DNA of 64,000 nucleotides from Microbacterium proteolyticum (GTDB lineage: Bacteria > Actinomycetota > Actinomycetes > Actinomycetales > Microbacteriaceae): contig NZ_JAUSZZ010000001.1 in assembly GCF_030818075.1 (NCBI RefSeq), positions 1,302,001 to 1,366,000 of the forward strand, given 5' to 3'. Positions 54,881 through 64,000 of the stretch are shown here, in pieces. Made by a program: the position numbers and the translations under genes. The notes beneath the pieces are model-generated. The model did not search any database. It was not told the DNA's origin and saw only the letters and a list, made by a program, of their open reading frames with translations. How positions within the stretch are numbered: the first letter of the stretch is position 1; each line of letters starts with the position of its first letter.

Positions 54881-56416
54881 GATGTCTTTCGGGGTCGGTC
54901 GGTGAGACGCCCGGTCAGGCGCACCCAGGCGAGGGCGGGAAGGGTGAGATGCAGGATGCCGTCGGCGTCGGTCTCGACGGCCAGCGGCACCGGCGCGACG
55001 GGCTCGGCGTCGGCGGAGTTGGTGGGTGTGGCGGTCGCCGCCCTCGGGGACCGTGATGACCACCGCCTCGACGTCGGTGACGCTGCCGAGATCGAGCTCG
55101 ACGGTCGTCGCAGCCTCGAGGTCGCGGTGCACGAGGAACACCGACACGGCGTCGCCGTCGACGGTGGCGACCGTGTCGACCGCATCCACTGCTCCGTGGC
55201 GGGCGGTGTCGATGGTGGCGCCCTCGACGCGGGGGAGGATCACGCGACCGGATGCCGCCCGCGCGGTGAGGGCGAAGGGGTGGAACGTACTCTGCCGCCA
55301 CGCCGGTCCGCCGCCGGGCTCGGTGCGGATCGGCGCGATCACGTTCACCAGCTGGGCGAGGTTGGCCATCGACACCCGGTCGGAGCGACGGATCAGGGTG
55401 ATGAGGAGCGATCCCACCACGACGGCGTCGGTGACGGTGTAGTCGTCCTCGATGAGCCGCGGGGCGACCGGCCAGTCGCCGGTGAGGACGCGCGGCTTGT
55501 CGACCTCGTTCCAACGGGTCTGGTTCCACACGTTCCACTCGTCGACGCTGATGCCGATCGTGCCGCCGTCGGGCGTCGTCGCGCCGACCTCGTCGATGAT
55601 GTCGACCACGTCGCCGATGTAGCGGTCGAGGGCGGCGGAGCTGGCGAGGAAGCTCGCGGGGTCTGCCGGGTCCTCCTCGTAATAGGCGTGCACCGAGATG
55701 TGGTCGATGAGTCCCGCGGTGTGGCGCAGCACCGTGCGCTCCCACTCCCCGAACGTGGGCATCTCGTGGTTGGAGCTGCCGGCGGCGACGAGCTCGACGT
55801 CCGGGTCGACGAAGCGCATCATGCGGGCGGTCTCGGCGGCGAGGCGCCCGTACTCATCGGCGGTCTTGTGGCCGATCTGCCACGGACCGTCCATCTCGTT
55901 GCCGAGGCACCACAGCCGGATGCCGAACGGCTCGTCCCGGCCGTTCGCCCGGCGCTCGTCGCTGAGCGCGGTGCCCGCGGGGTGGTTGGCGTACTCGAGC
56001 AGATCGGCGGCCTCGGCGACGCCGCGCGTGCCGAGGTTCACCGCCTCCATGACCTCGAGGCCCGCGGCATCCGCCCAATCCGCGAACTCGTGCAGCCCCA
56101 CCTGATTCGTCTCGGTGCTGTGCCACGCGGCATCCAGGCGGACGGGGCGCTCCTCGCGGGGGCCCACGCCGTCTTCCCAGCGGTAGCCCGAGACGAAGTT
56201 GCCACCCGGGTAGCGCACGACCGTCGCACCCAGTTCGCGCACGAGCTCGAGCACGTCGGCACGGAAGCCGGCGGCATCCGCCGTCTCGTGACCGGGCGAA
56301 TGGATGCCGTCGTACACGCAGCGGCCCATGTGCTCGACGAACGAGCCGAACAGCCGGCGCGGCACCTCGGCGCCGACGGCGTCGCGGTCGACGGTGATGC
56401 GGGTGGGGGTGGTCAT
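54877..56416 (-). pseudogene. GH51 alpha-L-arabinofuranosidase, frameshifted near the C-terminus
   Basis: This GH51 enzyme has acid/base Glu174 (WCLGNEMDGPW) and nucleophile Glu293 (SVDEWNVWN). Near residue 465 the frame shifts. Dropping one G from GGG 55024-55026 (plus strand) restores the natural end TNSADAEPVAPVPLAVETD, and DGILHLTLPALAW also matches the paralog at 21820. Without this fix, GH51 runs in frame into GH35 as a false fusion. It would remove arabinose side chains inside the cell. The ATG follows AGGAG. Confidence 0.85.
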
Positions 56417-56440
56417 TGCTCTCCTGGCGGGGAAACGGGT

Positions 56441-56475
56441 GGGGCGGGTCGCATGCGGTGCACGCGACCCGCCCC
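56441..56475 (-). promoter_or_regulatory. Intercistronic hairpin after the solute-binding protein gene
   Basis: Perfect 12-bp arms (56441-56452 and 56464-56475) with an 11-base loop lie between the binding-protein stop and the GH51 start. In sugar operons such hairpins often protect the upstream mRNA or attenuate transcription, which would keep binding protein abundant. Confidence 0.7.
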
Positions 56476-56484
56476 GGGAACTGC

Positions 56485-57834
56485 TTACTTGTTGACCGAG
56501 AAGCCCTGGTCGTTGCCGTACGTGACCAGCTGCTCCTGCCAGGCCTCGAGGCCGGCGTTCAGGTCGCTCTTGTTCGCGTAGGCCTGGCCGACGGTGTCGC
56601 CGTAGATGCTGTTCGCGTAGACCTGGAACGGCAGGTAGTTCCAGCCCTTCACCACGTCACCCGACGCCTCGGTCAGCACCTGGTTGATCTGCTGGCCGCC
56701 GAAGTACTCCGACTCCTTGTCGACGAAGGCGGGGTCGCTGAGCTGCGCGGTCGTGGAGGGGAAGCCACCCGACTCGGCGAAGATCTGCAGGCTCTCCTCG
56801 TCGTTGTTCAGCCACTTGAGGAAGCCGGCCGCGAGAGCGGGGTTCTTGCTCTGCTTGGTCACGGCCTGGCCGCCGCCGCCGTTCTCCGCCGTCGCGGGCT
56901 TGCCGTCGTAGGTGGGGATGGGGGCCACGGCCCACTTGCCGGCGCCGTCCTCGACCGAGCTCTCGAGCACACCGGGCATCCACGCGCCGATGACGAGCGA
57001 GGCGATCGAGCCGTCGCCCAGGCCCTTGAACCACTCGTCGCTCCAGCTGGGCGTGGTCGAGAGCAGGTCGCCCTCGATCAGGCGGTTCCAGTTCTCGGCG
57101 AACTTCTTCGAGCCCTCGTCCTGCAGGTCGATCGTGACGTTCGTGCCGTCGGCCGTGAACGGGGTGCCGCCCGCCTGCCAGATCATGCTGGTGGTGAAGC
57201 CGGAGTCGCCGGTGTCGGCGGTGATGTACTTGGTCGGGTCGGCGGCGTGCAGCTTCTGTGCGGCGGCGTAGTACTCGTCCCAGGTGGTGGGCACGGCGAT
57301 GCCGTACTGGTCGAAGACGCTCTTGTTGTAGAACAGGGCCATGGGGCCGGAGTCCTGCGGCAGGCCGTAGATCTTGCCGTCGAAGTCGACCGCGCCCCAC
57401 GGGCCCGGGGCGTAGGCGCTCTCGAGGTCGCCGAAGCCGTACGACGACAGATCGAGCAGCGAGTCCGACAGCGCGAACTGCGGGAAGGCGTAGTACTCGA
57501 TCTGCACGACGTCGGGGGCGCCCGATCCGGCCTTGATGGCGTTCTGGAGCTTGGTGTACTCCTCGGTGTTCGTGCCGGCGTTGACCAGGTTGACCTTGAC
57601 GTTGGGGTACTTCGCCTGGAAAGCGGCGACCTGCGCCTCGGCCGAGGGCGTCCACGACCAGTAGGTGATCTCGCCGCCGGCTTCGAGGGCCGCTTCGATG
57701 TCGTCGGCCGAACCGCCGGCGGCGCCGCCGGTGTTGCCGCCGGAGCACGCGGTGAGTGCGCCGACCGACAGAGCGGCGGCGGCGACGGCGAAGACGGTCC
57801 GCCGAACGGCGGTGCCCTTGCGCATGAATGTCAT
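56485..57834 (-). CDS. CUT1 sugar ABC transporter substrate-binding lipoprotein
   Basis: This 449-residue lipoprotein has a signal sequence ending at lipobox LTAC (Cys30) and a family-1 solute-binding fold (EITYWSWTPSAEAQVAAFQ, PPDVVQIEYYAF-like region, SGPMALFYNKSVFD). It should bind arabinogalacto- or galacto-oligosaccharides outside the membrane. It follows the two permease genes after a 134-bp gap. Either ATG 57834 or 57825 may start it; AGAGGA lies upstream. Confidence 0.92.
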   Translation of the reverse strand: MTFMRKGTAVRRTVFAVAAAALSVGALTACSGGNTGGAAGGSADDIEAALEAGGEITYWSWTPSAEAQVAAFQAKYPNVKVNLVNAGTNTEEYTKLQNAIKAGSGAPDVVQIEYYAFPQFALSDSLLDLSSYGFGDLESAYAPGPWGAVDFDGKIYGLPQDSGPMALFYNKSVFDQYGIAVPTTWDEYYAAAQKLHAADPTKYITADTGDSGFTTSMIWQAGGTPFTADGTNVTIDLQDEGSKKFAENWNRLIEGDLLSTTPSWSDEWFKGLGDGSIASLVIGAWMPGVLESSVEDGAGKWAVAPIPTYDGKPATAENGGGGQAVTKQSKNPALAAGFLKWLNNDEESLQIFAESGGFPSTTAQLSDPAFVDKESEYFGGQQINQVLTEASGDVVKGWNYLPFQVYANSIYGDTVGQAYANKSDLNAGLEAWQEQLVTYGNDQGFSVNK

Positions 57835-57968
57835 CGGTTCCTCTTACTTCGTTGTGTGAGTTCCGGGGCGGGACGCTCCGGTGCGGGTGGGTTGTGAAGA
57901 CCGGGGCAGGACGCTCCGGGTGTTACGGGTGGTGGGGCTGACGCCCCGATCAGGGGGAGCTTCGGATG
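57835..57968 (-). other. Intergenic repeats between permease and binding-protein genes
   Basis: This 134-bp spacer has a direct repeat CCGGGGCxGGACGCTCCGG at about 57863 and 57901, and a short hairpin GGGGC-TGAC-GCCCC at 57934-57947. It may tune expression inside the operon. Confidence 0.55.
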
Positions 57969-58904
57969 TCACTGCTTGACGCTGCCCGCGCTGAGGCCCG
58001 ATTGCCAGAAGCGCTGCAGCACGAGGAACGCGGCGACGATCGGGATGATCGACAGCAGCGAACCGGTGATGACGAGGTTGTAGATGGGCTGAGCGCCGAC
58101 GCCGACGGCCTGGGCGTTCCACTGGTTGAGGCCGACGGTCAGCGGGTACCACTCCGGGTTGCTCAGCATGATGAGCGGCAGGAAGTAGTTGTTCCACGTC
58201 GCCACCACCGCGAACAGCAGCACGGTGACGATGCCCGGGGTCAGCAGGCGGACCGAGATGGTGAAGAAGGTGCGGAACTCGCCCGCGCCGTCCATGCGGG
58301 CGGCTTCCAGCAGCTCGGTCGGGATGGCGTCGGTCGCGTAGACCCAGACGAGGTAGAGGCCGAACGGGCTGATCAGCGAGGGGATGATGATCGCCCACGG
58401 GGTGTTCGTCAGACCCAGCTGGCTGAACAGCAGGAAGGTCGGGACGGCGAGGGCCGTGCCGGGCACGGCGATGGCGCCGAGGATCACGGCGAAGACCGCC
58501 TTGCGCCCGCGGAAGTTGTACTTGGCCAGTCCGTAGCCGGCCAGCGTGGCCAGGAACGTCGCGCCGCCGGCGCCGACGACGACGTACAGCAGGGTGTTGC
58601 CGAGCCAGCGCAGGAAGATCCCGTCGCGGTAGGTGAAGGTCTGCACGATGTTGTCGCCGAGGGCGAAGCTGTCGCCGAACCACAGCCCGAACGACGAGAA
58701 CAGGTCGGGCTGGGTCTTGGTGGCGTTGATGAGCAGCCAGGCCAGCGGCAGGAGCGTGTACACGAGGTACAGGCTCATGACGATGGTCAGCACGACGGAT
58801 CGCCGCGTGTGGGTGGGCGAGGTGCGGGCGTAGCCGCGTCCGCTGCGCGGGCGCGAGGTGGTCACGGCGACGGTGTCGGTGCGGGGTGCGGTCGCGGTGG
58901 TCAT
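57969..58904 (-). CDS. CUT1 sugar ABC transporter permease (MalG-like)
   Basis: This 311-residue protein has six membrane helices and the EAA loop ELLEAARMDGAGEFRTFF that contacts the ATPase. It is the MalG-type partner of the permease encoded just upstream (4-bp ATGA overlap). No ATPase gene is in the operon, so a shared MsiK-type ATPase is likely. Confidence 0.92.
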   Translation of the reverse strand: MTTATAPRTDTVAVTTSRPRSGRGYARTSPTHTRRSVVLTIVMSLYLVYTLLPLAWLLINATKTQPDLFSSFGLWFGDSFALGDNIVQTFTYRDGIFLRWLGNTLLYVVVGAGGATFLATLAGYGLAKYNFRGRKAVFAVILGAIAVPGTALAVPTFLLFSQLGLTNTPWAIIIPSLISPFGLYLVWVYATDAIPTELLEAARMDGAGEFRTFFTISVRLLTPGIVTVLLFAVVATWNNYFLPLIMLSNPEWYPLTVGLNQWNAQAVGVGAQPIYNLVITGSLLSIIPIVAAFLVLQRFWQSGLSAGSVKQ

Positions 58905-59824
58905 CGCGCCTCCTGACGTGAGCCGCGCAGCTGCACGACGTAGGCGATGATCGCGGTGATCAGGCCCATGATGATGGCGATCGTCGCGGCGTAGTTGTAC
59001 TGCTGGCCCGCGAACGACAGGTTGTAGGCGTACATGTTCGGCGTGTAGAACGTCGAGATCGTGTTGGGCGCCAGCGGCTTGAGGATGTTCGGCTCGTTGA
59101 AGAGCTGGAAGCTTCCGATGATCGAGAAGATCGTGGCGATCACCACGGCGCCGCGCACGGCCGGGATCTTGATCGAGAAGATCGTGCGCCACGCGCCCGC
59201 CCCGTCGATGGATGCCGCTTCGTACAGCTCGCCCGGGATGGTCTTCAGCGACGAGTAGAAGATGAGCATGTTGTAGCCCACGAACTGCCACGTGACGATG
59301 TTGCCGATCGACAGCAGCATCCACTGCGGGATGAACGGCTGCAGCACCTCGGAGCCGAGCAGCTGGTTGATGTTGCCGGCCAGGCCGAACTGGTCGCCGT
59401 AGATGTAGCCCCACATCAGCACGGCCACGACCGCGGGAACGGCGTAGGGGAGGAAGATCACGATCCGGTAGAAGCTCGAAGCGTGCAGCCGCGCGCTGTC
59501 GATCGCGAGGGCGGCGCCCAGCGCGAGGACGAGCATGATCGGCACCTGGATGACGAGGAAGACGGCGACGCGGATGAGGCCGTCCCAGAACTTCTCGTCC
59601 TGGAAGGCCGCGATGTAGTTGTCGAGCCCGACGAAGGCGTTGCCGCCGATCAGCTGCTCGCGGAAGAGGCTGAGGTAGATCGAGTAGACCAGCGGCGCGA
59701 GGAAGACCAGCGCGAAGACGATCGCGAAGGGAGCGACGAACAGCCAGCCGCGGTCGTCGATGCGTGCGCGCCGTTTGCGCCGGGGGGTGCGCAGGGCGGG
59801 CGGGGGTGCCGCGGTGGTCGTCAT
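58901..59824 (-). CDS. CUT1 sugar ABC transporter permease (MalF-like)
   Basis: This 307-residue protein has six membrane helices and EAA loop GELYEAASIDGAGAWRTIF. It is the first gene of the importer/glycosidase operon, behind LacI-type operators. The ATG at 59824 follows GAAGAGG; longer starts would overlap the operators. Confidence 0.92.
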   Translation of the reverse strand: MTTTAAPPPALRTPRRKRRARIDDRGWLFVAPFAIVFALVFLAPLVYSIYLSLFREQLIGGNAFVGLDNYIAAFQDEKFWDGLIRVAVFLVIQVPIMLVLALGAALAIDSARLHASSFYRIVIFLPYAVPAVVAVLMWGYIYGDQFGLAGNINQLLGSEVLQPFIPQWMLLSIGNIVTWQFVGYNMLIFYSSLKTIPGELYEAASIDGAGAWRTIFSIKIPAVRGAVVIATIFSIIGSFQLFNEPNILKPLAPNTISTFYTPNMYAYNLSFAGQQYNYAATIAIIMGLITAIIAYVVQLRGSRQEAR

Positions 59825-59870
59825 CGTCCAGTGCCTCTTCGTTGGTGCGCATTCGGTCCGGATGGCCGAG

Positions 59871-59886
59871 ATGTTGACGTAAACAT
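59871..59886. promoter_or_regulatory. LacI-type operator O1
   Basis: ATGTTGACGTAAACAT is a 16-bp palindrome with two mismatched positions, upstream of the importer operon. O1 and O2 centres are 33 bp apart, about three helical turns. Confidence 0.8.
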
Positions 59887-59903
59887 AACTCCGCCGCGCT
59901 AGT

Positions 59904-59919
59904 GTGTCAACGTCAACAT
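59904..59919. promoter_or_regulatory. LacI-type operator O2
   Basis: GTGTCAACGTCAACAT matches the consensus ATGTTGACGTCAACAT at 13 of 16 positions. It lies just upstream of the LacI regulator gene. Confidence 0.75.
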
Positions 59920-59933
59920 CCCGGGGGGTGACC

Positions 59934-60977
59934 ATGAGCGAGACGACGACGACGTCGACCGCGATCCCGACGCGCAAGCGGCGACGCGAGGTGTCGATGG
60001 CAGACGTCGCCGCGGCGGCCGGCGTGTCCGGTCAGACCGTCTCGCGCGTCGCGAACGGTCGCGCGAACGTCGATCCCGACACGCGTCAACGCGTTCTCGA
60101 TGCCATGTCCCACCTCGGCTACCGCCCCAACAGCGCCGCCCGTGCCCTGCGGTCGGGGCGCTTCCGCAGCATCGGCGTGATCATGTTCTCGCTGGGGTCG
60201 TACGGCAACACGCGCACACTCGACGCGCTGGCGTCGATGGCCGCGGCATCCGGGTACTCGATCACCCTCATCACGGTGCAATCCGCGTCGCAGTCCGACG
60301 TGTCGGGCGCGTTCGTGCGCCTGCGCGAGCATGCCGTCGACGGCATCGTCATCCTGATCGAGACGCACCGCCTCGGTGAGAACGAACTCGCGATCCCCTC
60401 CGGCCTGCCGGTCGTCGTCGTCGATTCCAGTGCCGACTACCCCTACGCCGTCGTCGACAACGACCAGGCGCAGGGCGCGCGGCTCGCGACCGAGCACCTG
60501 CTCGATCTCGGACACGAGACGGTGTGGCACGTCTCGGGACCACCGGAGTCGTTCGCGGCGGAGCGTCGGCGCAATGCCTGGCGTGCGGCCCTGGTGGACC
60601 GCGGATGCCGGGTGCCCGAGGTGCAGATCGGCGACTGGACGGCCGACTCCGGTCACCGCATCGGGGCCGAGCTCGCCACGCGCCCCGAAGTGACCGCCGT
60701 ATTCGCGGCGAACGACCAGATGGCGCTCGGCGTCATCCGTGCTCTGCACGAGGCGGGGCGCCGGGTCCCCGGCGACGTCAGTGTCGTCGGCTTCGACGAC
60801 ATGCCCGAGTCGGCGAACTTCTGGCCGCCACTCACCACCGTCCGGCAGCGGTTCGAGCGCGTGGGCGAAGAGGCGATGAAGGCGCTCATCGCCGACATCG
60901 AGGGCATCGACGGCGACCACACCCGCACCCTGGTGCCGACGTCGCTCGTCGTGCGGGCGAGTTCCGGCCCGCGCTGA
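59934..60977 (+). CDS. LacI-family regulator of the arabinogalactan locus
   Basis: This 347-residue regulator has helix-turn-helix MADVAAAAGVSGQTVSRVAN (residues about 21-40), hinge SAARALRSGRFRSIGVI and a sugar-binding domain. It is divergent from the importer operon and followed by the GH30 gene. Operators O1, O2 and O3 flank it, so it very likely represses both units and itself until an oligosaccharide is bound. The ATG at 59934 was chosen after a GGGGGGTG site. Confidence 0.9.
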   Translation: MSETTTTSTAIPTRKRRREVSMADVAAAAGVSGQTVSRVANGRANVDPDTRQRVLDAMSHLGYRPNSAARALRSGRFRSIGVIMFSLGSYGNTRTLDALASMAAASGYSITLITVQSASQSDVSGAFVRLREHAVDGIVILIETHRLGENELAIPSGLPVVVVDSSADYPYAVVDNDQAQGARLATEHLLDLGHETVWHVSGPPESFAAERRRNAWRAALVDRGCRVPEVQIGDWTADSGHRIGAELATRPEVTAVFAANDQMALGVIRALHEAGRRVPGDVSVVGFDDMPESANFWPPLTTVRQRFERVGEEAMKALIADIEGIDGDHTRTLVPTSLVVRASSGPR

Positions 60978-61035
60978 CGCGGCGACACCCCCCTTGTGCG
61001 CGCTAACGCGCCTCGATTACGCTTTCGTGGCGTCC

Positions 61036-61051
61036 ATGTTGACGTCAACAC
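61036..61051. promoter_or_regulatory. LacI-type operator O3
   Basis: ATGTTGACGTCAACAC contains the perfect palindrome TGTTGACGTCAACA (61037-61050), 35 bp before the GH30 start. Confidence 0.85.
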
Positions 61052-61085
61052 CCCCCTGAGGCCGCACTGGAGCGGCCGGATCGGA

Positions 61086-64000
61086 ATGACGATGAAGTCA
61101 CCTCGACTGCTGTCGATGACGTGCGCCGTGGCCCTGGCCGCCGGCGCGGTCACCGCGACCGCGGTGTCGGCCCCCGATGAGAGTCACGCCGCCACGCCCC
61201 CCGTGCGCATCGCGCTCAACCCGGCCACGGCGTCCGAGCCCTTCGAGGGCTGGGGGACGAGCCTCGTCTGGTTCGCCAACGCGACCGGGCAGTACCCCGC
61301 CGACGTGCGGCAGAAGCTGTTCGACGCGGTCTTCGGCGACGACGGGCTGAACCTCAACATCGCCCGATACAACATCGGCGGCGGCAACGCGACCGACGTG
61401 CCCCCCTACCTCCGCCCCGGCGGGGCCGTGCCCGGATTCTGGAACCCGGACCTGCCCGCGACCGACGGCCAGGGCGCCATCACCTCGACCTACGCCGACC
61501 GTGAGCGCTATAAGGCCGCGTGGAAACCCCGACGACCCGACCCACTACGACTTCTCGGCCGACGAGGGCCAGCGCTGGTGGATCGACGCCCTGAAAGACA
61601 AGGTCACCCACTGGGAGGCCTTCAGCAACTCCCCGCCCTACTTCCTCACCCAGAGCGGATTCGTCTCGGGCGGCATCAACAACGCCACCAGCGAGCAGCT
61701 CGCCACCGCCGACATGGACAAATTCGCCGGGTATCTGACCACGGTCGTCGACGAGCTCGAGAAAGAGCACGGCATCCGGTTCGACACGATCGACCCGTTC
61801 AACGAGCCGAACACCAACTACTGGTCGACCCGCATTCCGGCGGGCTCCACCTGGCCCACCAGCGAGAGCCGCCAGGAGGGCGCCCACATCGGCCCGCAGC
61901 GCCAGGACGAGATGATCAAGGCGCTCCAGGCCCGCCTCGCCGACCCCGACACCACCACCGACGCCGTCATCTCGGCGATGGACGAGACAAACCCCAGCAT
62001 CTTCGCGACGAACTGGAACACGTGGACGCCGGCCGCCAAGGCCGCGGTCGAGCAGCTCAACGTGCACACGTACGGCACCCAGGGGCGCCCGATCGTCCGC
62101 GACATCGCCAAGGCGGCCGACAAGCCGCTGTGGATGAGCGAGGTCGAGGGCAACTGGACACCGGGCACGGGCTTCAACCCCGCCGACATCGGCAACGGCC
62201 TCGGCATGGCCGAGCACATCGTGGGTGACCTCCGCGAACTGGAGCCCGACGCCTGGGTGTTCTGGCAGCCGGTCGAGGACCTCTACAACATGGAGAAGGT
62301 CGAGCGCCTCAACTGGGGCAGCGTCTTCATCGACTTCGACTGCAACGCCGACGGCAACTCCGAGCGCCGCCTGCGAGACGGCGACGCCGACCCCAGCTGC
62401 AAGGTGCTGACCAACGAGAAGTTCAACACGGTCCGCAACTTCACGCACTACATCAAGCCCGGGGACCGTCTCGTCTCCACCTCGAACACGCAGTCCACGG
62501 CCGCCATCGACGCCGACGGCAACGGTGCGACGGTCGTGCACGTGAACACCGAGACCGCCGACCGCACGGTCGAGATCGACCTCGGCGCCTTCGGCACGGT
62601 CGCGGCGGGAGCCACCGTCACGCCCGTGGTGACCACGCAGTCCACGCTCGAGAACCCGAGCGTCAATGCGCTGAAGAAGGGCGCCGCCGTCGCGGTGAAC
62701 CCGGCCACTAAGACCGCCACGCTCACCGTCCCGGCGCGTTCGGTCACCACGTTCGTCATGGACGGCGTCTCCGGGGTCGCCGACTCCGCCGCCAGCTTCC
62801 GCGACGGACAGTCGGTGCAGCTGCAGGGGCTGCAGAGCGGTCTCATGCTCGACGGCGGCGCCTCCCTGGCCATCCGCCCGGCGGCGACCACCGCCCAGGC
62901 GGCCAAGACGCAGACCTGGACCGTGCGCTCGCTCGACGGCCAGGGCACCAACCGCCACCGCTTCACGCTCGAGAACGGCGCCGGCCAGTACCTCGGCGTC
63001 TCGAACGGAGGCACCGTGCTGGTCGATTCCGACCCGGCTGCGGCCGCCGCCGACCGCAACCTCCAGTGGATGGCATCCACCACCGACGGAACGACCTTCT
63101 CGGTGCTGAGCGTCGCCGGCGAGCGGGTGCTCGACGTCAACGGCGCCAGCTCGCAGCCGGAGGCCCGCGTGGGCCTGTGGACCTCGAACGGCGGCGGCAA
63201 CCAGTCGTGGCGCCTTTCGGGCACGGCCGTGCTCGGTGTCGAGCCCGTCGTCGTCAGCACGCCCGTGGGAACGGCGCCGACCCTCCCCGCCACCGTCGCG
63301 GTGCGCTACGCCGCCCAGACCCTGCGTTCCGTACCCGTGACCTGGGATCTCGCCGGCAAGGACTGGTCGAAGGCCGGAACGGTCACCGTCCGCGGCACCG
63401 GAACCGACATGTTCGGCGCCCCGGTCGAGGCGACCGCGACCGTCGAGGTCGGCTCGTACACGGCGGCGCGACCAGCGTCCGTCACCGTGGCCGCCGGCAC
63501 CTCCCTGGCGAGCGTGAAGGCGAACGCCCCCGCCGAGGTGCTGGCCGAGGTGCGCGCCGACGGTTCCGGATTCTGGACGCCCGTCACCTGGACCTGGGGC
63601 GATCTCACCGACGCGTCCTTCGCCGCGGCCGGCGCCGTGACCGTGAGCGGTACCGCGACCGGCCCGAGCGGCGAGAAGCTCCCCGCGCGCCTGACCGTGA
63701 TCGTGACGGATGCCGTCGAGCGCAACGTCGCACCGCAGAGCCGTCCGTCCGCCACCTTCACCGAGAGCGGGTATCCGGTCGACCGCACGATCAACGGCCA
63801 GAACGCCGACAAGGGGTGGTCGAACTGGCGTCCGGACACCAAGAATGCGCAGGACACGCTGACCTACGCTCTCGCGAACGCCGAGACGGTTCAGCGCGTG
63901 GCCGTGCAGTTCTACCGCGACGGGGGGTCGCTGAGCTGGCCCGAGTCCCTCCGGGTGGACTACCGCATCGCCGGTGGCACCTGGGTGCAGGGCGCGTTGC
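61086..64000 (+). pseudogene. Secreted GH30 endo-beta-1,6-galactanase, frameshifted, cut by the window end
   Basis: A signal peptide (to about ESHAAT) is followed by a GH30 (subfamily 5-like) domain: FEGWGTSLVWFANATG, acid/base Glu in DPFNEPN (61804), nucleophile Glu in WMSEVEGNW (62140). The frame breaks at AAA 61524-61526; removing one A continues WNPDDPTHYDFSADEGQRWW. A ricin-like lectin domain (about 62780-63220), two Ig-like Big_4 domains and the start of a discoidin-like module follow, then the window ends. It should cut beta-1,6-galactan side chains outside the cell. The start could also be the ATG at 61092. Confidence 0.82.

Noticed and set aside
53159..56416. A continuous minus-strand frame of 1085 codons that would fuse GH51 to GH35.
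   Set aside because: The joining stretch is an Arg-rich nonsense translation. The natural GH51 end is in another frame and its stop overlaps the GH35 GTG start, so the fusion is created by a one-base insertion.
53081..56581. A 1166-codon plus-strand frame over GH35 and GH51.
   Set aside because: It is the antisense shadow of two clear glycosidase genes and starts inside a palindromic element.
57969..59852. A continuous frame spanning both ABC permease genes.
   Set aside because: Its N-terminal half is an out-of-frame reading of the first permease; the true genes are two proteins with a 4-bp overlap.

Overview
The window is 64 kb of very GC-rich DNA from a Gram-positive actinobacterium, most likely Microbacterium or a close relative in the Microbacteriaceae. 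Codons end almost always in G or C and GTG starts are common. Genes are packed with 4-bp ATGA/GTGA overlaps and many promoters appear leaderless. The gene set fits: a BioQ-type biotin regulon, F420 genes, a cell-wall sorting signal of the LAxTG kind and actinobacterial CUT1 sugar uptake. No rRNA, tRNA, integrase, transposase or CRISPR array was recognised, so this looks like ordinary chromosome with a carbohydrate-utilisation end. Assignments rest on reading motifs, not on searches.

Layout. 0-5 kb: a cytochrome b-like membrane protein with a long disordered N-terminus, then the biotin uptake locus (bioQ divergent from bioY-bioM-bioN), then five tandem 94-bp hairpin repeats. 5-9.3 kb: cofE (F420), a GNAT, a hotdog thioesterase, a CE7-type esterase and a LuxR-type regulator. 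9.5-17.6 kb: two zinc alcohol dehydrogenases around a small membrane protein, a 1226-residue sortase-anchored surface protein between two related hairpin blocks, and a secreted S1 protease. 17.8-27 kb: a giant PutA-like protein whose two active sites both look dead, a GH51 arabinofuranosidase, a membrane protein, and a ddaH-rocD pair. 27-35 kb: a membrane-bound sulfite-oxidase-fold molybdoenzyme, a hydrolase, an acyl-CoA dehydrogenase/PIG-L-methyltransferase/glycosyltransferase operon, and a third zinc dehydrogenase. 35-41 kb: an ATP-grasp protein, the circularly permuted ATP-grasp/alpha-E/transglutaminase operon with a coupled 19-codon ORF, and lldD. 41-49 kb: MarR-MFS, a hydrolase, a DUF2079 membrane protein, lipoate ligase coupled to an orphan DNA methyltransferase, and an F420-type oxidoreductase. 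49-64 kb: galT-galK with a LacI regulator, then a type II arabinogalactan locus (GH35, GH51, CUT1 ABC importer, LacI regulator and a secreted GH30 galactanase cut by the window edge).

How it works together. The right end reads as one pathway. A secreted GH30 enzyme cuts beta-1,6-galactan side chains, the ABC importer takes up oligosaccharides, intracellular GH51 and GH35 release arabinose and galactose, and galK/galT feed galactose into the Leloir pathway. Copies of an ATGTTGACGTCAACAT-like operator lie before the importer, the regulator and the GH30 gene, and a half-site lies in the gal promoter region.

Two cross-cutting observations. First, every convergent gene gap longer than about 100 bp carries hairpin elements; six copies belong to one 63-64 bp palindromic family with a compensatory stem variant. 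Second, five genes (PIG-L/methyltransferase, lldD, DUF2079, GH51, GH30) carry six single-base frameshifts, most placed at short homopolymers. Assembly error is the likeliest cause, so these genes may be intact in the organism.
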